A DNA stretch of 54,754 nt. It comes from an uncultured Bacteroides sp. GTDB lineage: Bacteria; Bacteroidota; Bacteroidia; Bacteroidales; Bacteroidaceae. A program made the translations under genes and the position numbers. The notes beneath the pieces are model-generated. The model did not search any database, was not told where the DNA came from, and saw nothing but the letters and a program-made list of their open reading frames with translations. Shown piece by piece: positions 42,838-51,198 of this stretch. The DNA is taken from NCBI GenBank assembly GCA_959606905.1, contig CAUHML010000016.1:1-54754 (forward strand), read 5' to 3'. Within the stretch, counting starts at the first letter, position 1. Every line of letters begins with the position of its first letter.

Positions 42838-43625
42838 ACATTCAAAGATTTTACATATTCAAGAACACGTACTACATCTTCTATACTATCTTTGTTCCCC
42901 ATCTCTATAGACACAAAATGCTGATAATTTATATCTTTCAATAAAGCAAAAAGTTGCTTGTGCATATCACGCCGTTCGATAATATTCAAATTTGGTTCGC
43001 TAATATGAATGTGATTTATAACTTTTGCGACTTGTCTCAAATATCCAATATCTTCTTTATTATATATGATTGTACCTAAATCAACATTTAGTTTTATTCC
43101 TTCCGAGGATACTTTATAGACCAATTCTACAGCTTGTTCAGTAGTATTTATAAAACGGGTATTATATATGAGAGGATTGGCTTCTATCGCAACAATAGTA
43201 TTATGTTTTATTGCATAATCACCCAGTTCTTTAAAAAAATCAATAGCAATTGACATATTACCTGTTACATTATCAGTATCTCTGTTACGAGGACATCCAA
43301 AAACAATATTCTTACATCCTATTGATTCTGCAAATAAAATAGCCTTTTTAGTATAATTGACTAATATTTTTCTTTCATTCTCTGTTTCAAAGATTTTCTC
43401 TTGGCGGCCATACCAAATAGATTGTATGGAAGATATTTTAAGTCCATATTCATTTTTTAATTCAGTTGCCCAATGTTTCGCTTCTGCTCTATGCGAATAC
43501 GGATGTTCCGTAAAAATGCGTGTCGGGGCGACTTCAAGCCCCTGATAACCATAGGATTTAAGTGTTTCATACATAAAAAGATCATTGTTACCCCTCCATG
43601 CTATATTTGAAATTGATAGTTTCAT
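42834..43625 (-). CDS. sugar phosphate isomerase/epimerase-like TIM barrel
   Basis: 263-residue protein of the xylose-isomerase-like AP-endonuclease-2 superfamily. Likely metal-site residues appear in VAIEANP, NVDLGT, NHIHISEPN and VSIEMGN, in the expected barrel order. It could isomerise or epimerise a sugar intermediate for the operon, but substrates vary widely in this superfamily. Four-base overlaps with both neighbours (reductase/epimerase and GtrA) suggest the enzymes work on the same sugar. Confidence 0.82.
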   Translation of the reverse strand: MKLSISNIAWRGNNDLFMYETLKSYGYQGLEVAPTRIFTEHPYSHRAEAKHWATELKNEYGLKISSIQSIWYGRQEKIFETENERKILVNYTKKAILFAESIGCKNIVFGCPRNRDTDNVTGNMSIAIDFFKELGDYAIKHNTIVAIEANPLIYNTRFINTTEQAVELVYKVSSEGIKLNVDLGTIIYNKEDIGYLRQVAKVINHIHISEPNLNIIERRDMHKQLFALLKDINYQHFVSIEMGNKDSIEDVVRVLEYVKSLNV

Positions 43626-44551
43626 AGTAATTGTGATAAGACAAATTGTTTTATTTCATCAAGGCAAGTTTTTTTATCCAAAAGATAACCATTGCTCCCC
43701 CCAAACTCTATATCATGAATAGTTTTAAAATCATAATGAGCAATTGGCTTATCCAATTCATTTACAAACTTTTCACCTTCATATACATATTCATAAATTT
43801 CCGCAGCCGTAATCGGTTCTACCGCAATATTCAGTACATTAATGTTGATGGCCAACGCTTTCTCTATGACTGACCAAAGATGCGAAAGGTAATAATATTG
43901 ATATATTCCTCGACTATCTGTAAAAGATAATGCAGTGAAACCTAGATTTTTAAATTCTCTCTTCAGTTTAGAAAGTATAATATTATCTTTTACAGAACAT
44001 TTCAAAAAGCCATTACCTTGCATACTATATGAAGATGCTATGAGTTTAGACTTTTTCGAGAGCTCTTTATATTTATCTTCTTTCAACATTGTAGGAATAA
44101 TATGGATCATGTCAAAAAGAAAGTTTTTCTTTAAATTGATACCATAAATTCCAGGAAGACGTACTATCAATGAATCAGGATAGTTATGTTCAACCCATTC
44201 CTCCAAAATCCTACGATTGCAACCATAAGGTGTAGATAATTCTTTGTTTATAGGAGTGGATTCATCAACACCATAAGTTTTATTATACACTGCTATAGTT
44301 GAAATTAACACAATCCTTTTAGGAGCTATACGTCGAATATTCTCTATTGCTTCCTTAATTGTAGCCAAATCCTCATTAGCAAAATTATTTGCAAGAAACA
44401 TTTCAGCCCTTACTCCAGAATATATCAATAAATCGGGATGAGTGCTAAAAGCCTTCTCTATATTTCTACTATTATAACAAGCATCAAACTGGTGAGAAAC
44501 GCAGAGATTACTTCCTACGAAACCTGTATATCCTACTATTACTTTTGCCAT
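43622..44551 (-). CDS. NAD(P)-dependent SDR (epimerase/reductase-like) with Y-x3-R
   Basis: 309-residue extended SDR. The nucleotide loop is GYTGFVGSN at 7-15, and LISTIAVYN supplies the Ser/Thr region. The catalytic tyrosine lies in TPYGCNRR, where the usual Lys four residues on is Arg. The replacement is unusual and may change the reaction or leave a binding protein. The C-terminal third differs from GalE. It is closely linked to the TIM-barrel gene (four-base overlap) and the GT2 upstream (four-base gap). Confidence 0.75.
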   Translation of the reverse strand: MAKVIVGYTGFVGSNLCVSHQFDACYNSRNIEKAFSTHPDLLIYSGVRAEMFLANNFANEDLATIKEAIENIRRIAPKRIVLISTIAVYNKTYGVDESTPINKELSTPYGCNRRILEEWVEHNYPDSLIVRLPGIYGINLKKNFLFDMIHIIPTMLKEDKYKELSKKSKLIASSYSMQGNGFLKCSVKDNIILSKLKREFKNLGFTALSFTDSRGIYQYYYLSHLWSVIEKALAININVLNIAVEPITAAEIYEYVYEGEKFVNELDKPIAHYDFKTIHDIEFGGSNGYLLDKKTCLDEIKQFVLSQLL

Positions 44552-44555
44552 TTCA

Positions 44556-45311
44556 TTATCTACCTAAATTTAGCCTACCTTTTTTATAATCTCCCATAGA
44601 AAACAACCTTTCATTCATACAATAAATCAAAATAAATGTATATCTAAAAAACATAGCCTTTAACTTTAAATTGCTTTCCCCTAATTCTCGATTATACCAA
44701 TTATTGGATATTACTTTATAAGAATATCCTCTAATTATTCCTTTAAGTGGTAATTCCAATGCTAGACTAAACTGTCCCGATAGGAAAGGCTTTAATCCTT
44801 CAATAGTTTCACGACTAAATAATTTAAATCCATTAGTAACATCATTATACTTAAACCCAAATAATAAACGAATACAATGGTTTACAACACGATTTAGCCA
44901 TAACTTATTTTTAGGATAGTTTACTACTTTCGACTTCTTTGTCCATCGAGAGCCAAAAACCATATCACATTTCTCTCTTTCCATCACACGAAAGTATTTC
45001 ACTAAATCCTTTGGCTCGTCAGATAAATCCGCCATCACAATTGCTACACAATCACCTACAAAATTATTTAATCCCTTTTGACAAGCATATCCATAACCAT
45101 TTGGAACAATATTTGTTAGATATCGTAGTGTAGGAATATCTTCTTTCATTTTTTTAAGAACTGTCAATGTTTCATCTTGAGAATTATCATTTATGACTAG
45201 TATCTCATGGTCAATATGTTCTGCGGTCAGCTCTCGATAAAAAGATCTCACTGTATTTTCAATATTTCCTTCCTCATTATAGGCTGGTATTACAACTGAT
45301 AGCATCCTCAT
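44556..45311 (-). CDS. glycosyltransferase family 2, DPM1-like
   Basis: 251-residue GT-A enzyme resembling dolichol-phosphate mannose synthase. It starts with SVVIPAYNEEGNI, then VINDNSQDET, and MADLSDEP in place of the DADLQHPP metal site. FGSRW, TNGFKLFSRE and a C-terminal amphipathic or membrane stretch follow. It probably charges a polyprenyl phosphate with a sugar on the cytosolic face. Starts at either of two near ATG codons (45311 or 45305). It lies two bases after the other GT2 gene. Confidence 0.85.
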   Translation of the reverse strand: MRMLSVVIPAYNEEGNIENTVRSFYRELTAEHIDHEILVINDNSQDETLTVLKKMKEDIPTLRYLTNIVPNGYGYACQKGLNNFVGDCVAIVMADLSDEPKDLVKYFRVMEREKCDMVFGSRWTKKSKVVNYPKNKLWLNRVVNHCIRLLFGFKYNDVTNGFKLFSRETIEGLKPFLSGQFSLALELPLKGIIRGYSYKVISNNWYNRELGESNLKLKAMFFRYTFILIYCMNERLFSMGDYKKGRLNLGR

Positions 45312-45313
45312 AT

Positions 45314-46246
45314 TTACTGCAATTTTTGAATAGACTCAAATAAAAAATCTTTCTTTCTGAAATTTAGTTTGACAATTACCTGAAGATACTTTATCACCAT
45401 AGCAAGAATTATAAAAAGCCCACCAAAACCCAAAGAATTGAAAATAACCGTGGTAGTCCAACCTTCAACAGGATTCTCCGTCAATTTATAAGCTAATGCA
45501 TAAATGGCAATTCCAACAGATAATAACAACATAATAATAGCTAAACCAATTGTAACACGATAAGCTACATCCGTAAAAAGTATTAATGAATCAATAGCAA
45601 CTGATTTACTATCCTTACGCGGTTTACGTGATATTTTAGAGATTGGCTTATATTCTAGCACATCAATAGCTAATCCACTATTAGCATAAGCAGCTTTACG
45701 AAAAGGTATACTTTGAGTTATAGAATGAATACGATTAATAGCTCTACGAGACAGAACACGAAACGACTCCATGCCGATCTTATATTGTAAATGAGCATAC
45801 CTATTAAACAATTTATAAAAGATTCGTGATACTAACCGTGGTTTTCCTTCAACTTTAGCACTCACAATATCATAACCAGCTAACGAATGTTGATATACTT
45901 TCATCAACATAGACCAATCGTAATCAATATTCATTGAGTCAAACTCAAAAACAAAGTCACCGATAGAAAGAGCTACGCCAGCATTCATAGATGCTTCAAG
46001 TCCTTGAAAATAACTCATATTTAGTAAGCTAATTACTACTCTCTCTTTATTATAAGTAGTATATTGTTTTATTATATCAGAACTATTATCGGTGGAACAG
46101 TCATTGACAATTATAATTTCGAATTTCAAAAATATCTCCGACAGTGTTTTATGTAAATTCTCTATAAACTCTTTTATTATACAAGCATCATTATAACAAT
46201 ATACAACAACTGAAATGAAGTTCTTTTCCTTATATTTTTTTTCCAT
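45314..46246 (-). CDS. glycosyltransferase family 2, GtrB/ArnC-like with two C-terminal membrane helices
   Basis: 310-residue protein with a GT-A domain (about 9-215) and two membrane helices near 230-255 and 265-290. This is the topology of GtrB and ArnC, which make polyprenyl-phosphate-sugars. The GT-A start (SVVVYCYNDA) and IIVNDCSTDNS are standard. The metal-site region reads FEFDSMNIDYD rather than DADLQDPP, so catalysis may differ or be lost. The VEGWTT between the helices matches the loop seen in GtrB. Together with GtrA and the GT-C-like gene downstream it suggests a Gtr-like system. Confidence 0.8.
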   Translation of the reverse strand: MEKKYKEKNFISVVVYCYNDACIIKEFIENLHKTLSEIFLKFEIIIVNDCSTDNSSDIIKQYTTYNKERVVISLLNMSYFQGLEASMNAGVALSIGDFVFEFDSMNIDYDWSMLMKVYQHSLAGYDIVSAKVEGKPRLVSRIFYKLFNRYAHLQYKIGMESFRVLSRRAINRIHSITQSIPFRKAAYANSGLAIDVLEYKPISKISRKPRKDSKSVAIDSLILFTDVAYRVTIGLAIIMLLLSVGIAIYALAYKLTENPVEGWTTTVIFNSLGFGGLFIILAMVIKYLQVIVKLNFRKKDFLFESIQKLQ

Positions 46247-46257
46247 AAACTTCTATA

Positions 46258-47388
46258 TTATTGATTACTTAAAACATTATCCAGATCATACACAGTATTG
46301 ATCTTACCAGACAAAACACTAACAAATGTTGGTTCATTTGAAAACTGACGTATCACAGTAGGGCGTGAATCGTCAATCTCAGAAGCCAACAATATAGGTT
46401 TCATCGAATACAATGTATGATTGAATTCAAAATTTAAATCATCTCGCATATATTTTCGTGCCAAACTACTCATGTATGGCCATGCTGATTCAGGCCTAAC
46501 AGGGCAATTATTACAATTTCCTAATTGCATAGGTGAACAAAAACCTTCACTACGTTCCTGACAATCAAATTTCGGTAACGATTCCTTACAAGTAACATGA
46601 GGGGTAAATGTAACAGCAGTAAGTGAATGATAACCAGTCTTACCAAAAGGCATAATAGAAAAGAATGGACCATCCATCACTGTTAATCCTATTTTTTTAA
46701 GTTTATCATTTACATCACATAATATAATCTCACACAACTCATATTTAATTTTGAACATCTCGAAACCAAGCATTTTTTGAATTTGGTTCACAGAAGCATA
46801 AGTTGCATTCAACACAAATGAAGAACTTACTTTTTTGTCACCAGAGATTGTCAAATGATATTCATCGCCATTATTCTCGATTCTCTTTATCTGTTGAGAA
46901 TACTTTATCTCAATATTGGGATAATTATCGATTTGCTCTAAATACCATCTACATAGTATTTTTGCATCATACGTATACTCTTCCGTCAAAAATGCACCAT
47001 CACAACAGCCTTCTTTAAAATATTGGCGTACAGAAATTTCATCACAGCGTATTTTTGAAGCCTCACAAAATTTCCTAAATTCATTAGCATCACTCCAGGA
47101 AAAATCCGAACTTGTAGCATAAACTTGATCAAATTTATTTAGAATACAAAAACCATAATCTTCATTAAAACGTTTAAAATAACCGGCTGATTTTATAGCA
47201 GTCGAAAAAGATCTAGGATAGTGATATCCCATGTGTACACGTGCCTGATTAATATATGTAGCACGTTTAAAGGGAACATCTTCATATTCTAAAACCAACA
47301 CTTTCTCTCCTCTTCTTCCACAAAAGAGTGCTGAATATAAACCATAAAGCCCAGCACCAATTATGATTTTATCATATTGCTGTTTCAT
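46258..47388 (-). CDS. FAD-dependent oxidoreductase (DAO-like)
   Basis: 376-residue flavoprotein. The FAD-binding loop IIIGAGLYGLYSA lies near the N-terminus, followed by an acidic strand end (VLEYEDVP) and ARVHMGYHYPRS. A Cys-rich patch (FDCQERSEGFCSPM, NCNNCPVRPES) near 300 is unexpected for the family and could bind a metal. I start it at ATG 47388; the longer frame overlaps the pyruvyl transferase gene and adds a non-homologous leader. Such enzymes in glycan loci may oxidise or rearrange a sugar (UDP-Galp mutase-like role is possible), but no substrate is known. Confidence 0.75.
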   Translation of the reverse strand: MKQQYDKIIIGAGLYGLYSALFCGRRGEKVLVLEYEDVPFKRATYINQARVHMGYHYPRSFSTAIKSAGYFKRFNEDYGFCILNKFDQVYATSSDFSWSDANEFRKFCEASKIRCDEISVRQYFKEGCCDGAFLTEEYTYDAKILCRWYLEQIDNYPNIEIKYSQQIKRIENNGDEYHLTISGDKKVSSSFVLNATYASVNQIQKMLGFEMFKIKYELCEIILCDVNDKLKKIGLTVMDGPFFSIMPFGKTGYHSLTAVTFTPHVTCKESLPKFDCQERSEGFCSPMQLGNCNNCPVRPESAWPYMSSLARKYMRDDLNFEFNHTLYSMKPILLASEIDDSRPTVIRQFSNEPTFVSVLSGKINTVYDLDNVLSNQ

Positions 47389-47413
47389 ATATAGGAGTAT
47401 TTTATATCTATTA

Positions 47414-48520
47414 TTATTGTTTATCCTTAAGCATTTTTTCAAAAAAACGAGTTGTTGTCTTTCTTTCCATATCATATACCTGTTCTACATATTGCCAATC
47501 AATAATATTATCAAGAGGTGAAAAATCATCAAATTGACAAATAGCACGAGCTTTCAGACCAGTGAGAGTAAGCAAATCATAAATTCGCCCTCCAAACTGC
47601 TGGGCAGGTATAACACTAATAAAGTCTTTTTGAAAATTTGTACTAAACGCAGTTACATGAAAGGAGTCTGTAACCACTAACGAAGCATAATAGATAGCAG
47701 ATAAAAGTTTATCTATGGTCGGTATCAATAATGGATACCCTTGTTTACGAATTTCATCGTAACGGTAACACACACGAACAATTTTAAGTTGACAACGGTG
47801 TGCGATTTCTTTAAGATAATCATCCATGCCCTCCTCTTTATGTAGTTGATAAACTAGAAGATATTCCTGTTTCACAGGACGACTATGAACAAACTCCTTC
47901 CAATATTTACTTGATAACAATAATGTAGGATCAAGTATTCGATGAACCCGCTTTAAGCCCAAGCTATGACATATATTCACTCCACTACTTTCTCTGCAAG
48001 TAATATAATCGTATCGATTAAGTAATCGACGTACTTCATCTATTTCCCAATCATCAAGTAGTTCTTTTCCAAATGATGACGAAAACGATATACGTTTCTT
48101 ACCTTCAGGGACAAAATCTAGAAAAAAATGTGACAAAGTGCCACTATTTAACGTACTATTCCAAACTTGATCACTACCTGTACAATAGATATCAGCTTGA
48201 GGTATATGGTCATAAAAATCAGCATTAGTAATATATTCTCTCTTCGAGATATTAAGATTTCTAACACAGAATATTCCGAACATTCTTTTCCAATGAATTA
48301 CCGTAGGTAGTAAAACTAACGATTTCAGAATCGATTTCAAAAATGGATCATCCTTACAAGTATAACATAGATAATTACCTATACTACGAAAATCATTACG
48401 TTTATAGTTTATAAACTCTACTGTATAACCTAGCTGTTCAAAAAAAGACTGGGTAGCAAGCGCTTGTAATACACTACCATAATTCCAAACGCCATGTAAA
48501 GTAATAACTTCAATCTTCAT
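47414..48520 (-). CDS. polysaccharide pyruvyl transferase family protein
   Basis: 368-residue protein with the PS_pyruv_trans domain: ITLHGVWNYGSVLQALA start, DIYCTGSDQVWNS in the middle and VTDSFHVTAFS late. The fold is GT-B-like. The family adds pyruvate ketals to sugars from PEP, giving a negative charge. It overlaps the F420-dehydrogenase-beta-like gene by 11 bases; this pairing is frequent in Bacteroides glycan loci and points to joint action. Confidence 0.88.
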   Translation of the reverse strand: MKIEVITLHGVWNYGSVLQALATQSFFEQLGYTVEFINYKRNDFRSIGNYLCYTCKDDPFLKSILKSLVLLPTVIHWKRMFGIFCVRNLNISKREYITNADFYDHIPQADIYCTGSDQVWNSTLNSGTLSHFFLDFVPEGKKRISFSSSFGKELLDDWEIDEVRRLLNRYDYITCRESSGVNICHSLGLKRVHRILDPTLLLSSKYWKEFVHSRPVKQEYLLVYQLHKEEGMDDYLKEIAHRCQLKIVRVCYRYDEIRKQGYPLLIPTIDKLLSAIYYASLVVTDSFHVTAFSTNFQKDFISVIPAQQFGGRIYDLLTLTGLKARAICQFDDFSPLDNIIDWQYVEQVYDMERKTTTRFFEKMLKDKQ

Positions 48521-49730
48521 ATTTTTTCATCCTATTTACTATATAACTATACAGCTTTGAGGGGTGTTTAAGTATATTTATCAAGTTATTCAATTTCAAT
48601 GGTAGTTTAATCGCAGAAGCTACATCATTAATCGTTGCATTTTTATCCATAAGCACAGCCATTGCCTTATTATAAATATAGCCTCTTTGAGGACAAGTCT
48701 TCATTTGTCCTTCTGTAACTATTTCTAACGGGTGTTCAACCAGTGTACAATTACACCATTTCAACAATTCATCTCCTTTACTAGTAAAAGTCAAAACAGC
48801 ACTTACGCCTTCTTCATTCTGAGAATATGTTTTTCCCCAAAGATCACCGATACGAATATCAGCCGAAGACTGTAAGTTTTTATATTTACAATCAGTGTAG
48901 CAAGCTTTACCAAGACATACATCACTCAAAAATAAACGATAAAAGTTATCACCTTGTGACAACCGAGAATAAAAAAAACGCTCTCTTTTATATTTTAAAA
49001 CATAATTATCACCTCCATTGGCATTTTCTTTATTAAACTCACCCTCTATAGCCATAGCCCACGAATCATGCCAACCCGTCTGTTTGTTGCGCCAAGATAC
49101 ATAAGTTAATTTACCAATCTTTTTTTCTACGTCAGTTATATACTTTCGCCACATCAGCATAGATGGAACACCATGACAAAAAAAATCCATCAGTAGAAAA
49201 TTATCCTCCATATGAAATTTACGAATATAACGACGAAATGAATCTATTTGACATGGAGTACCCGTAACGAGATATTTCTGCTTACGATTAATGGAACGAA
49301 AACCTTCAATTGTATAACTCTGTATATATTTACTACCTATCGAAGGTCGTAATTCATCAATAGTAGTAGCAATATAGTGTTCAGCACGAGCAAGCTCAGT
49401 ATTATAACGCACTCCGCAAACATGATAACCTTTACCTATTAAAGTACGCCCTAATTCAAAACCAATCCCCCCACTACTACACTCACTACGTATTATAGAA
49501 TCATTACTCCATGCAGCATAAGATTTAGGTGTTCCATATTGTAAACTCAACTCTTTATGAGTGTAAGCACACACTTCACAACAAAGTCCACAATCTAAGC
49601 AATCAGTAATATCAGTAATACTAGGCTCATAAAACCCCTCGTTATTCAATTCAATATTAATAATTCTTTTAGGACAGGCTATAACACAAAGGCCACAGCC
49701 ATAACAATTCCTTATATATTGTATATTCAT
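48510..49730 (-). CDS. coenzyme F420 hydrogenase/dehydrogenase beta-like Fe-S protein
   Basis: 406-residue cytosolic protein. Two ferredoxin-type motifs at the N-terminus (CYGCGLCVIACP and CLDCGLCCEVC) are followed by FrhB-like N- and C-terminal domains (SSGGIGFELG, TGTPCQIDSFRR, FFCHGVPS, ADIRIGDLWG). Bacteroides are not known to make F420, so FAD or another flavin is the more likely cofactor. It probably delivers electrons for reductive modification of a glycan or of the pyruvyl group. Overlaps the pyruvyl transferase gene by 11 bases. Confidence 0.88.
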   Translation of the reverse strand: MNIQYIRNCYGCGLCVIACPKRIINIELNNEGFYEPSITDITDCLDCGLCCEVCAYTHKELSLQYGTPKSYAAWSNDSIIRSECSSGGIGFELGRTLIGKGYHVCGVRYNTELARAEHYIATTIDELRPSIGSKYIQSYTIEGFRSINRKQKYLVTGTPCQIDSFRRYIRKFHMEDNFLLMDFFCHGVPSMLMWRKYITDVEKKIGKLTYVSWRNKQTGWHDSWAMAIEGEFNKENANGGDNYVLKYKRERFFYSRLSQGDNFYRLFLSDVCLGKACYTDCKYKNLQSSADIRIGDLWGKTYSQNEEGVSAVLTFTSKGDELLKWCNCTLVEHPLEIVTEGQMKTCPQRGYIYNKAMAVLMDKNATINDVASAIKLPLKLNNLINILKHPSKLYSYIVNRMKKYED

Positions 49731-49740
49731 AATATTACTT

Positions 49741-50457
49741 TCATTTATTATGTAAACAATGAACTAACAATCTCTTTAACAACACCCTCGTATTTATAAA
49801 TAAATTTACAGTTTTATTCCTTCGCCTAATATTCCAACTTTCAGTTCCCAAGCTCTTTGAACTCATTCCTCCTATTGTAAAAACAGCAAAGTCAATATCA
49901 ACATATTTAAATATATATTGTTTCAAATATGCTCTAACCAATATATCATAATCAGCACATAATTTATATCGCTCATCAAATCCTTTCAGATCTTCTATTA
50001 CTTTTCTTCGCATAATAACAGCTTGATGACTTGTATTATTCCTCCTAAGAAATGAAGGATCACTATGAGATTTTACGACTTCTATTTTTCCTTGGGAGCT
50101 CTTCAAGTAATTACCATAAATAACATCCCAATCATCTATCTTATTTCCAAAAATATTATCAAAAGTATTTGGCAGGATTTCATCATCAGCACCTAAGTAA
50201 TAAACCCATTCTCCCTTAGCCATTTTCCAACCCTTATTAAAAGCATTATATACTCCTTCATCCGGTTCCGAAAGCCAACGAAATCGCAAATCTTTATCTG
50301 AAAATTTTTTAATAATATCTACTGTATTATCTTTTGATTCCCCGTCAACCACAATACATTCCCAATTTGAAAAAGTTTGGTTACATACACTATTCAATGC
50401 CACATACAACGTCTTTGATGCATTATATGTTGCAATAATAATCGAAACCTTTATCAT
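49741..50457 (-). CDS. glycosyltransferase family 2
   Basis: 238-residue GT-A enzyme of the compact WcaA-like kind. VSIIIATYNASKTL start, VVDGESKDNT, the SEPDEGVYNAFNKG acceptor loop and the metal-site GADDE are all present. No membrane segment. It adds one sugar to the lipid-linked repeat unit; donor unknown. Ten bases upstream of the F420-like gene. Confidence 0.92.
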   Translation of the reverse strand: MIKVSIIIATYNASKTLYVALNSVCNQTFSNWECIVVDGESKDNTVDIIKKFSDKDLRFRWLSEPDEGVYNAFNKGWKMAKGEWVYYLGADDEILPNTFDNIFGNKIDDWDVIYGNYLKSSQGKIEVVKSHSDPSFLRRNNTSHQAVIMRRKVIEDLKGFDERYKLCADYDILVRAYLKQYIFKYVDIDFAVFTIGGMSSKSLGTESWNIRRRNKTVNLFINTRVLLKRLLVHCLHNK

Positions 50458-50505
50458 TTTTATAAAAGAATTTATATCTATACTCCAACATTCGGTTAAA
50501 TAAAT

Positions 50506-51198
50506 CTATTTACTTATACTATCATCAGATGGCATTTTTTGTTTCAATCTCTCAAAGTCAAGAAAAATGACAGAGTTTTCCTTTAACCAATCTATATCTT
50601 TATCCCACCAATGAATAGACAATAAATATTTGATATCTTCCCCTGAATATCTATATCTCATCACTCTAGCTGGTATTCCACCTACAATAGCATAAGGTGG
50701 TATGTCTTTTGTTACAACAGCTCCTGCTAGCACTATAGCCCCATCTCCTATTTTTACTCCACCTATAATATAAACTCCATAACCAATCCAACAATCATTT
50801 CCAATAATCACAGGATACTGTTTTTCCGCATATCTAAATTCATCTATTTGTTTATGTGTAACAAAAGAATATCCATTCTGTTTGTATAAAGAAAAAAAAA
50901 CAGGAGAAGTAGATACGTAAGGATATGTATAAGGATGAACACCTTGTACAACTGCACAGTGTGAAGCTATTGAAGTATAACGTCCTATTTTTCCCTTAAT
51001 AATTGAATTTCCAGCAATATATGATCCCCTACCAATATATCCGTCAAAAATGACATTTGGATAAATTTTATTCATTCCCTCAAATTGAGATTTATAAGAA
51101 ATATCACAATTATAGCCAAATGACAATTTTCCTCTCCATTTATATTTAAGTAGAAGATATTTAATAAAATGTTTTACATATGAATATAACATGAACAT
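50506..51198 (-). CDS. acyltransferase, left-handed beta-helix (CatB/Vat-like)
   Basis: 230-residue hexapeptide-repeat O-acetyltransferase. Repeats run through [19 protein letters not shown] and [16 protein letters not shown] to [29 protein letters not shown], and a C-terminal helix ([13 protein letters not shown]) matches xenobiotic/CatB relatives. It probably acetylates a capsule sugar with acetyl-CoA. It starts immediately after the flippase stop codon. Its coding strand holds a run of nine T, discussed as a possible slippage site. Confidence 0.9.
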   Translation of the reverse strand: MFMLYSYVKHFIKYLLLKYKWRGKLSFGYNCDISYKSQFEGMNKIYPNVIFDGYIGRGSYIAGNSIIKGKIGRYTSIASHCAVVQGVHPYTYPYVSTSPVFFSLYKQNGYSFVTHKQIDEFRYAEKQYPVIIGNDCWIGYGVYIIGGVKIGDGAIVLAGAVVTKDIPPYAIVGGIPARVMRYRYSGEDIKYLLSIHWWDKDIDWLKENSVIFLDFERLKQKMPSDDSISK

